Shown piece by piece: positions 8,249 through 16,400 of a stretch of DNA of 52,651 nt. Position numbers and translations under genes: made by a program. The DNA comes from Hydrogenophaga sp. (lineage in GTDB: Bacteria; Pseudomonadota; Gammaproteobacteria; Burkholderiales; Burkholderiaceae_C). Below the pieces are notes generated by a model that worked only from the letters and a program-made list of their open reading frames with translations, did not search any database and was not told where the DNA came from. The stretch lies in assembly GCF_030158645.1 (NCBI RefSeq), contig NZ_JAOASO010000064.1:1-52651 (forward strand), in the 5' to 3' direction. Within the stretch, counting starts at the first letter, position 1, and every line of letters begins with the position of its first letter.

Positions 8249-8611
8249 ATGAAGAACAAGCTTTCCACCGGGGGTCTGGTGTATTCCACCGAAGCGGGCC
8301 GCATGTGCCCGGCATGTCGACGACCGGTCGGGCAGTGCGTCTGCAAGCAGACTGCGGCCGCGCCGTCGGGTGATGGGGTGGTGCGGGTGTCGCGCGAGAC
8401 CAAAGGCCGGGGCGGCAAGGCGGTGACGCTGGTGAAGGGCGTGGCGTTGGCAGGGCCTGAACTGGCCGAGCTGGGCAAGCGGCTGAAGGCGGCTTGTGGA
8501 TCGGGGGGCACCGTCAAAGACGGCGTGATCGAGATCCAGGGCGATCACGTGGACAAAGTGCTGGCTGCGCTCCAGGCGCAGGGCCACACCGTCAAACGCG
8601 CGGGCGGCTGA
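8249..8611 (+). CDS. yciH: SUI1/eIF1-like translation factor (YciH family)
   Basis: This 120-residue protein carries a C-terminal SUI1/eIF1 domain (about 48-118), with the characteristic RETKGRGGKAVTLV strand, GLAELGKRLK-like helix and GTVKDGVIEIQGDH sheet. The N-terminus has four cysteines in two pairs (CPAC, CVC), which may bind zinc, as seen in many bacterial YciH proteins. Bacterial members are thought to influence the fidelity of translation initiation. The ATG at 8249 matches the family start; the frame upstream to 8096 lies inside the helicase gene and is discarded. Confidence 0.9.
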   Translation: MKNKLSTGGLVYSTEAGRMCPACRRPVGQCVCKQTAAAPSGDGVVRVSRETKGRGGKAVTLVKGVALAGPELAELGKRLKAACGSGGTVKDGVIEIQGDHVDKVLAALQAQGHTVKRAGG

Positions 8612-8624
8612 GCCCGCGGTCGAG

Positions 8625-8774
8625 TCAGAAAGGCTTGCGTCCGCTGATCAGGCGCAACAGCACCATGACCACAGCGATCACCAGCAACACATGGACGAAG
8701 CCGCCCAGCGTGGTGGAGGTGACCAGGCCGAGCAGCCAGAGGACGAGCAGAACGACGGCGATGGTGTAAAGCAT
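8625..8774 (-). CDS. Small DUF5670-like two-helix membrane protein
   Basis: This 49-residue protein is made almost entirely of two hydrophobic helices (MLYTIAVVLLVLWLLGLV and FVHVLLVIAVVMVLLRLI) separated by TSTTLGG, and ends with a short basic tail. This matches the small lmo0937/DUF5670 membrane proteins, many of which are induced by stress. The ATG at 8774 follows a purine-rich AAGGAAA ribosome-binding site. It is the last gene of a minus-strand block of envelope-stress genes, 8 bases after the preceding stop. The molecular function is not known for the family. Confidence 0.75.
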   Translation of the reverse strand: MLYTIAVVLLVLWLLGLVTSTTLGGFVHVLLVIAVVMVLLRLISGRKPF

Positions 8775-8782
8775 GGGTTTCC

Positions 8783-9160
8783 TTATTTCAAATGGTGGGT
8801 GGATGAAGCGGTCGGGCGCTTGCGGAACTGCGTCCACCACGTCACCGCACCGACGGTCGCCAACGTAGCCAGCGTCAACATCGGCCTGCGCCTGAGCAGA
8901 CCCAGACCGGTGCCCAGCGCCAACACGGCGGTGCCTGATGAGCGTTTCTCACGAGGCCTCATCCACCATTTGGTGATGGCACCGAGCGCCAGGCTGGCCA
9001 GCGGATGCGCACTGATCCGCCGGATCAACGGCAAGGCGGTGAGCTGGCCGAGGCCGCTGTTCGCAAACGCATCACGACGCGTTTGATCTCGCTCAAGCCA
9101 CATCACCACCTGGGCGCGGCTGCGCTCCAGGCGCTGTTGGGCCGATTCGGGTGGATTCAT
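8783..9160 (-). CDS. Membrane-associated protein of the yqjDEK-like cluster
   Basis: This 125-residue protein begins with a charged amphipathic helix (QQRLERSRAQVVMWLERDQTRRDAF) and continues with two moderately hydrophobic segments, around residues 52-66 and 94-112. It starts with an ATGA overlap on the holin-like gene, so the two are translationally coupled. Its position after DUF883-like and holin-like genes mirrors the yqjD-yqjE-yqjK order of enterobacteria, and by position it corresponds to YqjK. I could not confirm family membership from sequence alone. The longer frame (to 9367) overlaps the upstream gene and is rejected. Confidence 0.65.
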   Translation of the reverse strand: MNPPESAQQRLERSRAQVVMWLERDQTRRDAFANSGLGQLTALPLIRRISAHPLASLALGAITKWWMRPREKRSSGTAVLALGTGLGLLRRRPMLTLATLATVGAVTWWTQFRKRPTASSTHHLK

Positions 9161-9540
9161 GGCGCAGAGGTCCGGCGGAGCAAGGCAGCGTCCTGCGCGA
9201 ACTGCGCACGAAGCGTTGCAAAGGCGGGTGGGGCGCTGTGGCTGCCAGCGATCAGCAAGGCAAGCACACCGGCCAATGCGGGCACCAATGGGGTGAACCA
9301 CAGCAGCCAGGGTTGCTGCAGCGAGGTTGCCGGCAGCGACGCCCACAACAGAACGGCCACCCCGCACAGGATGGCCGCCACCATCAGGCTCAACAGCCCG
9401 ACGATCTGCAGTGCGATGCGCCGTTTGATGTGCGCACCGCTGCTGGTGACTTCTTCGGCCAGCAAGCCGGCGTAACCAGCTGCGTGCTCCGCCAGCAGTT
9501 GCGGTTGTGACGCCGCCAGGCGGAACACGGGGTGCAGCAT
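9157..9540 (-). CDS. Phage-holin-family/YqjE-like membrane protein
   Basis: This 127-residue protein has a soluble N-terminal helix followed by two strong transmembrane helices in a hairpin (LSLMVAAILCGVAVLLWASL and LLWFTPLVPALAGVLALLIA) and a soluble C-terminal helix. This is the layout of the actinobacterial holin-X/YqjE group, which despite the name is a chromosomal stress-related membrane family with no known lytic role. It lies 16 bases after the DUF883-like gene and overlaps the next gene by four bases, forming one transcription unit. Confidence 0.78.
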   Translation of the reverse strand: MLHPVFRLAASQPQLLAEHAAGYAGLLAEEVTSSGAHIKRRIALQIVGLLSLMVAAILCGVAVLLWASLPATSLQQPWLLWFTPLVPALAGVLALLIAGSHSAPPAFATLRAQFAQDAALLRRTSAP

Positions 9541-9556
9541 GGTGCTGGGGCCGCGC

Positions 9557-9934
9557 TCAGCGGCCGTTGTGGCCGTTGCGGCTGAACAGCGCCACCAGCG
9601 CCATCAGACCGGCACCCACGGCAGCGGCCAGGAGCACCGACTTCATGGGCTCGTGCTGGATGTAGGTGGTGGCCGCGTCCTTGGCGTGCAGCGATTTCTC
9701 GCGCAGCTGACCGGAGGCGTCGCGCACCTTGTCCAGGCCGCGGTGCAGCAGCGCATCCGATTCGGATGCGAGCTGGCGCAGTGCATTGCCGGTTTCCGAG
9801 CGAGCGTGCTCCAGGCCGCTGGACATGTCGTGCAAGCCTTGGCCGATGCCGTCACGGGCCGTGTTGGCGGCGCGTTCGGCGGTGTGTGCCAGGGTTGAGA
9901 ATTCGTCTCGGACGGATTTGTCGGATGTGATCAT
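9557..9934 (-). CDS. DUF883 (ElaB/YqjD-like) membrane-anchored protein
   Basis: This 125-residue protein has a long, charged amphipathic helical region (about 5-92), a C-terminal transmembrane helix (SVLLAAAVGAGLMALVALF) and a short basic end (RNGHNGR). This is the ElaB/YqjD/DUF883 arrangement. In Escherichia coli these tail-anchored proteins bind ribosomes at the inner membrane in stationary phase. Here the gene leads the yqjDE-like unit. Assignment to the family is firm; the ribosome-binding role is carried over from the family. Confidence 0.85.
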   Translation of the reverse strand: MITSDKSVRDEFSTLAHTAERAANTARDGIGQGLHDMSSGLEHARSETGNALRQLASESDALLHRGLDKVRDASGQLREKSLHAKDAATTYIQHEPMKSVLLAAAVGAGLMALVALFSRNGHNGR

Positions 9935-9989
9935 GAGCGTCTTTCGTGGTGCTGTCGGGAGAAAAAAGACCGGCCGAAGCCGGTCTCGA

Positions 9990-10208
9990 TCACTTGCCGA
10001 CCTGGTTGCCGATCAGGCCGCCGATGGCTGCGCCACCGAGCGTGCCGATGGTGCTGCCACCGGTCAGGACCGCACCACCGACGGCACCAGCGCCGGCGCC
10101 GACGGCCGTGTTCTGGTCCTGGCGTGACATGCCGCTGCAAGCCGTCAGGCCCACCAGCAGTGCGATGGAAGCGGCGACGGTGATCGAACGGGTTTGAATG
10201 GATTTCAT
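9990..10208 (-). CDS. Glycine-zipper 2TM-type lipoprotein (OsmB-like)
   Basis: This 72-residue precursor begins with a basic N-region and a hydrophobic stretch, and has a lipobox LVGLTAC at about residues 18-24, so Cys24 should be lipidated. The mature part has small residues every fourth position (AVGAGAGAVGGAVL, then IGTLGGAAIGGLIG), the glycine-zipper pattern of OsmB/SlyB-type outer-membrane lipoproteins. The ATG at 10208 has an AAGGACAT ribosome-binding site. It lies between the DUF883-like gene and a BON-domain lipoprotein, all on the minus strand, consistent with an osmotic or envelope stress function. Confidence 0.85.
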   Translation of the reverse strand: MKSIQTRSITVAASIALLVGLTACSGMSRQDQNTAVGAGAGAVGGAVLTGGSTIGTLGGAAIGGLIGNQVGK

Positions 10209-10253
10209 GGTGATGTCCTTGAAGTGATGGAAGGTGTGAGGCAAGCCGGTGGC

Positions 10254-10571
10254 TTACTTCAGGCGCATGTCGTTCTTGACCGACTTCACACCGGCCACGC
10301 CTTGGGCCACGGCCACAGCGCGCTGGATGTCGGCAGCAGAATTCACAAAACCGCTGAGTTGAACGGCGCCCTTGAAGGTCTCGACGTTGATTTCAGCGGA
10401 CTTCAGCGAAGCCTCGTTGAAGATGGCGGCCTTCACCTTGCCGGTGATGGCGGTGTCGTCGATGTACTGGCCGGCGCTGGCCTGCTTGGGACCGGACGAG
10501 CAGCCCGCCAGGGTCATGACGGATGCGGCAACGGCGAGCATGGCGATGGGGAAGAATTGGCGTGTTTTCAT
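10254..10571 (-). CDS. BON-domain lipoprotein
   Basis: This 105-residue precursor has a type II signal peptide ending in the lipobox MTLAGC (Cys24) and a single BON domain (about 38-104). The domain shows the pattern ITGKVKAAIFNE, then VETFKGAVQLSGFV, then AVAQGVAGVKSVKNDM. BON domains bind phospholipid or hold the outer membrane intact under osmotic stress (OsmY and DolP are relatives). The ATG at 10571 lies behind an AAGGAACA ribosome-binding site. A 9-base inverted repeat (CAACACATT at 10606-10614, AATGTGTTG at 10657-10665) sits upstream and may be part of the control region. Confidence 0.88.
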   Translation of the reverse strand: MKTRQFFPIAMLAVAASVMTLAGCSSGPKQASAGQYIDDTAITGKVKAAIFNEASLKSAEINVETFKGAVQLSGFVNSAADIQRAVAVAQGVAGVKSVKNDMRLK

Positions 10572-10605
10572 GGAGTGTTCCTTGGAGTGGTTGAGTCGCG
10601 TGGCC

Positions 10606-10665
10606 CAACACATTTGCAAGGTCACCGCATGGTGCAGGGCATGAAGCCCCGGCGCCAATGTGTTG
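10606..10665. promoter_or_regulatory. Inverted repeat upstream of BON lipoprotein gene
   Basis: CAACACATT (10606-10614) and AATGTGTTG (10657-10665) are exact reverse complements, with 42 bases between them. They lie in the 154-base gap between the BON-domain gene and the end of the sigma-factor cluster. The spacing is too wide for one dimer and fits either two separate half-sites or a DNA loop. No clear -10/-35 pair was recognised. Confidence 0.2.
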
Positions 10666-10725
10666 ACTCTAAAAGGAGATTTGGCGACCGTCTGTGCGCT
10701 GACGCACCTTCGCGCGAGAGCCGCT

Positions 10726-11052
10726 TCAGAGTTCGCCGAGGCTGATCAGGGACAGCACATCCGGCTGCATCAGTTCGTCCATCGCGGGATCCGGCGCGGT
10801 GTTCAGGAGCAGCAGCGCTGCCGCTGCCAAGGCCAGGGCAGCGAGCGCCCAGGTCCGGGGCAGCGCGTGCCAGCCGGCCGATGAGCCGAGGGCCACCACC
10901 GGGTCCACCTGAGCGTGCTGGCGCCACTGCGCCATGGCTTTCGCCTGCAGGTCGTCCAGTCCTTGTGCGGGTGAATCGGCCAACGATCGCCGCATGGCCG
11001 TGCGCAGCGCAAGGTCGGCGGCGGTGTCCGGGGTCTCGTCGGGCGTTTTCAT
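10726..11052 (-). CDS. Putative membrane partner (anti-sigma-like) of ECF sigma factor
   Basis: This 108-residue protein has a soluble N-terminal half (about 1-66), one transmembrane helix (TWALAALALAAAALLLLN, about 68-85) and a short acidic C-terminal end. It overlaps the ECF sigma gene by four bases (ATGA at 11049-11052), the usual arrangement for a sigma factor and its membrane-bound regulator. No zinc-binding HxxxCxxC motif is present, so it is not a ZAS-type anti-sigma factor. It may correspond to the DUF3619-type proteins found beside such sigma factors in Burkholderiales, but I could not verify that. The frame upstream of 11052 is spurious. Confidence 0.65.
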   Translation of the reverse strand: MKTPDETPDTAADLALRTAMRRSLADSPAQGLDDLQAKAMAQWRQHAQVDPVVALGSSAGWHALPRTWALAALALAAAALLLLNTAPDPAMDELMQPDVLSLISLGEL

Positions 11053-11687
11053 GGCAGGTTCTCCTGAAGCTGTTGTCGCAGTGCCACCTTGGCGCGGTGA
11101 AGCAGCTGGTGCGCCGCATTGCTGTCGATCTGCAGCGAGCGGGCGATCGTGGCCACATCGGCGTCCGCATAGGCCCACATGGCCAGCGCCATGCGCTGGC
11201 GTGGCAGCAGTCGCGCCATGGCCGATTGAAGTTGGTGGGGCTGCAGCGAAGCGCCGTCGCTGTCGTGCGCACGCTGTGCCACCTGCACCGCGTCGGCGAG
11301 TTCGATCAACTGCTCGTGCTCGGTGCTCAACTCGTGGTGCCTGGCCAGCCAGCTCTTGCAGCGGTTGATCACGATGGTGTTGAAGTAGGTGGCGAGACCG
11401 GCCCCGCGGGTGTCGCTGGGCTGGCTGCCCCACAAGCGGAGAAACGATTCCTGCACGAGATCTTCCGCGTCCTCCCGGCGTCCCACCAGTTGCATCGCCA
11501 GGCCGTGCGCCTGGGGCGTGAGCCGGCGCACCAGCAGCGTGGCGCTGTCGGGGTTGCCCTTGCAGGCCGCTCGCCACAAGGCCCAGTCGTCCAGTGGGTC
11601 GCTGGCCAGCGTCCTGGTGCCGCCGACCCAGCGCGCGGCGGCGCCCAACGCGCCTGCCCAGGTGGTGCCGGATCGGGGTGGTGGCAT
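11049..11687 (-). CDS. ECF-type RNA polymerase sigma factor
   Basis: This 212-residue sigma-70-family factor of the extracytoplasmic-function type directs RNA polymerase to a stress regulon. Region 2 is seen around residues 40-105 (ATLLVRRLTPQAHGLAMQLV, EDAEDLVQESFLRLW, ATYFNTIVINRC) and region 4 around 150-210 (LLPRQRMALAMWAYADADVATIARSL, then the recognition helix SNAAHQLLHRAKVALRQQL). It is expressed between a DUF3106 gene and the membrane protein that overlaps it. Its target promoter is not identifiable here. Confidence 0.88.
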   Translation of the reverse strand: MPPPRSGTTWAGALGAAARWVGGTRTLASDPLDDWALWRAACKGNPDSATLLVRRLTPQAHGLAMQLVGRREDAEDLVQESFLRLWGSQPSDTRGAGLATYFNTIVINRCKSWLARHHELSTEHEQLIELADAVQVAQRAHDSDGASLQPHQLQSAMARLLPRQRMALAMWAYADADVATIARSLQIDSNAAHQLLHRAKVALRQQLQENLP

Positions 11688-11693
11688 GGTCGC

Positions 11694-12146
11694 TCAGTCG
11701 GCCTGGAGTTTTTCGCGCAGCGCACGGCGTTCCGGCGGTGTCATGCGGTCCAGCAGCGCGCGGCGTTCGCGCAACAAGGCGCGGCGCTCCCGGGGAGACA
11801 TGCCTTCGACCCGCCGCCGGCGCTCCTCGGTGATCTCGCGCCGCTCCTCGGGCGTCATGGCTTGCCAGCGTTCGCGGGCGTTGTTGATCAGCCCCTGCCG
11901 TTGATCGGGTGTGAGCGATTCCAGGCGCTCGCGCAACGTCTCCCGAAAGCGTTGGCGCTCTGGTGGACTGGCCTGCTGCAACTGCCGTTGCAGTGCCTCG
12001 CGCCGCTCGGCCTGCTGCTGGGGCGTCATGCGCGCCCATTCGTCTGCGCCCGGCACGGCCAGGTCGGCCACGGCCAGCTGCGTCGAGCACGCCAGCAGCA
12101 CGGCCAGTGTCCAGCGAAGCCAAGCGGGGCGAAGGAGTGAAGGCAT
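11694..12146 (-). CDS. DUF3106-type periplasmic protein
   Basis: This 150-residue precursor has a signal peptide (ALAVLLACSTQLAVA) and a mature chain made of repeated charged helical units of the form M-T/S-P-x-E-R-R-x-x-x-R (for example MTPQQQAERREALQRQL, MTPEERREITEERRR and MSPRERRALLRERRALL). This is the DUF3106 pattern and recalls the CpxP/Spy helical periplasmic sensors or chaperones. It lies seven bases upstream of the ECF sigma gene, so it probably belongs to the same envelope-stress unit. The ATG at 12146 gives a proper signal peptide; the longer frame to 12230 does not. Confidence 0.82.
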   Translation of the reverse strand: MPSLLRPAWLRWTLAVLLACSTQLAVADLAVPGADEWARMTPQQQAERREALQRQLQQASPPERQRFRETLRERLESLTPDQRQGLINNARERWQAMTPEERREITEERRRRVEGMSPRERRALLRERRALLDRMTPPERRALREKLQAD

Positions 12147-12193
12147 GTGTGAAACGTCGGGCAGGGTGTCGTGCGAAGGCGATTTTTTCCTTG

Positions 12194-12276
12194 AACCCGG
12201 CTCGCGCGGGTTTCTTACGCGACCGCCCACATCACCCCGTCATTGTGTGGGGTCACCACAGGCCCGCGTAAGCGGG
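12194..12276. promoter_or_regulatory. Hairpin-rich gap between divergent envelope genes
   Basis: The 202-base gap between the divergent DUF3106 gene (12146) and the secreted-protein gene (12349) contains two short hairpins: AACCCG (12194-12199) with CGGGTT (12207-12212), and CCCGC-GTAA-GCGGG within 12263-12276. Both lie in the leaders that divergent transcripts would have. I found no convincing sigma-70 promoter, which would agree with control by the neighbouring ECF factor, but this is not shown. Confidence 0.25.
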
Positions 12277-12348
12277 GCAGGTGGACGCTGGTTCAAGGGG
12301 GGCATGGACCACGTCGGTGCGTGCAGTTTCATCCACAAGGAACCCGTC

Positions 12349-12711
12349 ATGACCCACCTCCAGAAATCCCTGTTCGCTTCGGCTGCCTTGGCGTGTGGCC
12401 TCGTGGCCTTCTCCAGTCACGCAGCCACACCCCTGCCCGACGGTTTGGCCGAGCGCCAGGCGGCGCGTGTGGACCAGCGCCAGGATCTGCAGTCGGACCG
12501 CATCACGCAGGGCGCGACGTCTGGTCAGCTCACCGCGCGCGAGCAGGCCCGGCTGGAGCACCAGCAACGCAAGATCGGGCGGCTGGAGCGGCGCACCGAA
12601 GCCGATGGTCAGGTCACCTACCGCGAAGCCGCGCGGGTGGAACGCGCTCAAGACCACGCCAGCCGGTCGATCGCACGCCAACGCCACGACCGTCAGCGCC
12701 CCGGTCATTGA
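12349..12711 (+). CDS. Small secreted basic, Arg/Gln-rich protein
   Basis: This 120-residue precursor has a clear signal peptide (SLFASAALACGLVAFSSHAA, about 7-26). The mature chain is rich in Arg, Gln, Glu and Ala and helical, built of charged segments (ERQAARVDQRQDLQSDRI, ARLEHQQRKIGRLERR, REAARVERAQDHASRSIARQ). An AAGGAA ribosome-binding site precedes the ATG. I do not recognise the family. The composition resembles the DUF3106 protein encoded divergently 202 bases away, so both may be periplasmic helical proteins of one stress response. Confidence 0.72.
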   Translation: MTHLQKSLFASAALACGLVAFSSHAATPLPDGLAERQAARVDQRQDLQSDRITQGATSGQLTAREQARLEHQQRKIGRLERRTEADGQVTYREAARVERAQDHASRSIARQRHDRQRPGH

Positions 12712-12732
12712 GGCTGGCCGGGTGGTTCCGGC

Positions 12733-13458
12733 TCAGCGAAGGACGTCGAGCAGGCGGTCCAGGCCGCCTTCGTTGATGGCCACCATGGCCTGTGCCCGCA
12801 CCGCGGGCTTGGCGTGGTAGGCCACCGAGAGACCGGCCACGCCCATCATGGGCAGGTCGTTGGCGCCGTCACCCATGGCGATGCACTGGGACGGCTCGAT
12901 GCCCAGCAGCGACGCCACTTCGAGCAGGGTGCGGCGCTTTTCGGCGCCGTCGCAGATGTCGCCCCAGGGTTGGTCGACCATGCGGCCGGTGAGTTGGCCG
13001 CAGTGGGGGCCGCTCTCCACTTCGAGCACGTTGGCGCGCGTGAAGTCGATGCCCAGGCGTTCCCGCACGCGCTCGCTGAAGAAGGTGAACCCACCCGAGA
13101 CCAGCAGCACCTTGAGGCCAGCGGCCTTGCAGGCGGCGATGAGTTCGGCCGCACCGGGATTGATGCGCAGGCGCTCGGTGTAGACCTGCTCCATGTCGGC
13201 GATGGTCACGCCGCGCAACAGGGCCACGCGCTGGCGCAGGCTGTCCTTGTAGTCGGCGATCTCGCCCCGCATCGCGGCTTCGGTGATCGCGGCCACCTCG
13301 GCCTTCTTGCCCACCGCGTCGGCGATCTCGTCCACGCACTCGATGCTGATGAGCGTGGAGTCCATGTCGAAGGCGATCAGCTTGAAGTCGGTGAGCTGGA
13401 GCGGAGGCGTGAAGCCTTGGACGGTGAGGCCGGGGGCGAATTCGGTGGGGGTGATCAT
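12733..13458 (-). CDS. serB: Phosphoserine phosphatase
   Basis: This 241-residue HAD-superfamily hydrolase converts phosphoserine to serine, the last step of serine synthesis. Motif I is DMDST with D31 as nucleophile and D33 as acid/base, motif II is the Ser in LLVSGGF, and motif IV is GDGANDLPM near residue 196. It lacks the N-terminal ACT regulatory domain found in longer SerB proteins and matches the short form. The ATG at 13458 is preferred to the 13521 extension, which would overlap mfd. It is 10 bases downstream of mfd on the same strand. Confidence 0.93.
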   Translation of the reverse strand: MITPTEFAPGLTVQGFTPPLQLTDFKLIAFDMDSTLISIECVDEIADAVGKKAEVAAITEAAMRGEIADYKDSLRQRVALLRGVTIADMEQVYTERLRINPGAAELIAACKAAGLKVLLVSGGFTFFSERVRERLGIDFTRANVLEVESGPHCGQLTGRMVDQPWGDICDGAEKRRTLLEVASLLGIEPSQCIAMGDGANDLPMMGVAGLSVAYHAKPAVRAQAMVAINEGGLDRLLDVLR

Positions 13459-13468
13459 GAGATGGGGA

Positions 13469-16400
13469 TCAAACAGTGGCGGGTTGTTTTGTCGGTTGGC
13501 CGAGCGATCGGAGCACGTCACGCACCAGCTGCACGCGGTCTTTCACCTCGGGCAGGGCGCGCTCGATGCGAAGCTTCTCGTTGCCGGCCAGCTTGATGTG
13601 GCGGTTCTTCTGGATCAGCTCGATGATGCGCATCGAGTCGAACGGCGGGTTGGGGCGGAAGGTGATCTGGATCACACCGGGTGCCGCGTCCACCTTGACC
13701 ACGCCGTAGGGCGCGCTGAGCACGCGCAGGCGGTGCACGTCCACCAGCGTCTGGGCCTGCGGCGGCAGTTTGCCGAAGCGGTCCACGATCTCTTCGAGCA
13801 GGCTGTCCACCTGGTCGGTGGTCTGCGCGGTGGCCAGCTTCTTGTAGAACGACAGGCGCAGGTGCACGTCGCCGCAATAGTCGCTGGGCAGCAGGGCGGG
13901 GGCGTGCAGGTTGATGTCGGTCGTGACCGAGAGCGGTGAGAGCAGGTCGGGTTCACGCCCGGCTTTGAGCGAGCGCACGGCTTCACTCAGCATCTCGTTG
14001 TAGAGCTGAAAGCCCACCTCCAGCATGTTGCCGCTCTGGTTCTCGCCCAGCACCTCGCCCGCACCGCGGATCTCCAGGTCGTGCATGGCGAGGTAAAAGC
14101 CGCTGCCGAGCTCCTCCATCTGTTGAATGGCGTCCAGCCGCTGCGCGGCCTGTTTGGTGAGGCCTTCGATGTCCGGGACCATGAGGTAGGCGTAGGCCTG
14201 GTGGTGGCTGCGGCCCACGCGCCCGCGCAGCTGGTGCAGCTGCGCCAGGCCGAACTTGTCGGCGCGCGCCATCACGATGGTGTTGGCGGTGGGCACGTCG
14301 ATGCCGGTTTCGATGATGGTGGAGCACAGCAGCACGTTGAAGCGCTGCGCCACGAAGTCGCGCATCACGCGTTCCAGTTCGCGTTCGGGCATCTGGCCGT
14401 GCGCGATGGCAATGCGCGCCTCGGGCAAGATTTCTTCGAGCTTCTGCCGGCGGTTCTCGATGGTGTCGACCTCGTTGTGCAAGAAGTAAACCTGCCCGCC
14501 ACGCTTGAGCTCGCGCAGCACGGCTTCGCGGATCACGCCATTGCCCTCGTTGCGCACAAAGGTCTTGATGGCCAGGCGGCGCTGTGGCGCGGTGGCGATC
14601 ACACTGAGATCACGCAGGCCTTCAAGCGCCATGCCCAGGGTGCGCGGGATCGGGGTGGCCGTGAGCGTGAGCACGTCCACCTCGGCGCGCAGCGCCTTCA
14701 TCTGCTCTTTGTGGCGCACGCCGAAGCGATGTTCCTCGTCGATGATGAGCAGGCCGAGGTCTTTGAACTTCACGCTCTCGCTCAGCAGCTTGTGCGTGCC
14801 GACCACGATGTCCACCGACCCGTCGGCCAGACCCTTGGCGGCGGCGGTGATTTCTTTGGCAGAGCGAAAGCGGCTCATCTCGGCGATCTTCACCGGCCAC
14901 TTGGCAAAGCGGTCCACCAGCGTCTGGTAGTGCTGCTCGGCCAGCAGTGTGGTGGGCGCGAGCAGGGCCACCTGGCGCCCGCCGGTCACGGCCACGAAGG
15001 CGGCGCGCAAGGCCACTTCGGTCTTGCCGAAACCCACGTCGCCACAGACCAGCCGGTCCATGGGGCGCGGGCTGATCATGTCCTGGATGACGGCGTGGAT
15101 GGCGGCGCGCTGGTCGGCGGTTTCCTCGAAACCGAAGTCGTTGGCGAACACCTCGTAGTCTTGTGCCGAGTAGCGGAAGGCGTGGCCTTGCCGCGCGGCG
15201 CGGCGGGCGTAGATGTTGAGCAACTCGGCGGCGGCATCGCGCACCTGCTCGGCGGCCTTGCGCTTGGCCTTTTCCCACTGGCCACTGCCCAGGCGGTGCA
15301 GCGGTGCTTCGTCGGCACCCACGCCGGTGTATCGCCCGATCAGCTGCAGTTGGCTCACCGGCACGTACAGCACGGCCTTGTCGGCGTACTCGAGGTGCAG
15401 GAACTCCATCAAAGCGGGCGTGCCGTCGGCGTTCTTCTCGCCCATGTCCATGTTGACCAAGCCGCGGTAGCGCCCGATGCCGTGGGTGATGTGCACCACT
15501 GGGTCCCCCAGGTTGAGCTCGGAGAGGTCCTTGATCAGCGCGTCGACATCGCTGACCTGTTCCTGCTTCTTGCGCCGGCGCGTGGTGGGGCTGGCGGCGA
15601 AGAGTTCGGTTTCGGTGACGAAGTCGATGCCGTCTTCGAGCCACGAAAAACCGGTGGAGAGGGCGGCGGTGGCGATGCCGAGCTTTTCGCTGCTGGTCTG
15701 GAACTCCAGCAGCGAATCAAAGGCCGGCGGGTTGACGCCGCTGGCGCGCAGAAAGTCGAGCAGGCTTTCGCGCCGACCGTCGCTCTCGGCCAGCAGCAGC
15801 ACGCGCTGGGCGGTGTTGCGGATGTGGCCTTGCAGGCGCGAGAGCGGGTCTTCGGCGCCGCGCACCACCGAGAGGTCGCCCAGTTTCTGCGCGAACGCGC
15901 TGTGCTCCTGATCGGCCTGCACCGGCCGCACCGAGAGCTGCGCATGCGCGTTGGCCCGCGCGTAAAACTGCTCCACGCTCAGGAACAGCGAATCGGGTGG
16001 CAACACCGGGCGCTCCGGGTCACCGTGCACCAGGCGGTAGCGGTCTTTGGTGTCCTGCCAGAAGCGCTGAAACGCCGGTTCCAGATCGCCATGCAAAACG
16101 ACAGTCGCGTCCGCGCCGAGGTAGTCGAACACGGTGGCGGTGTCGTCGAAGAACAGCGGCAGGTAGTACTCGATGCCGGCGGTGGCCACGCCGTTGCCCA
16201 TGTCCTTGTAGATGCGGCTCTTGGTCGGGTCGCCGTCGAGCAGCTCGCGCCAGCGGCTGCGGAATTTCGCGCGGGCGCCGTCGTCCATGGGGAACTCACG
16301 CCCGGGCAGCAGCCGCACCTCGGGCACCGGGTAGAGGCTGCGCTGGCTGTCGGGGTCGAAGGTGCGGATGCTGTCGATCTCGTCGTCGAACAGGTCCACG

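Noticed and set aside
11053..12123. N-terminal extension of the sigma-partner frame to 465 residues
   Set aside because: The extra part overlaps the sigma factor and DUF3106 genes and is low-complexity; the ATGA overlap at 11049-11052 gives a better start.
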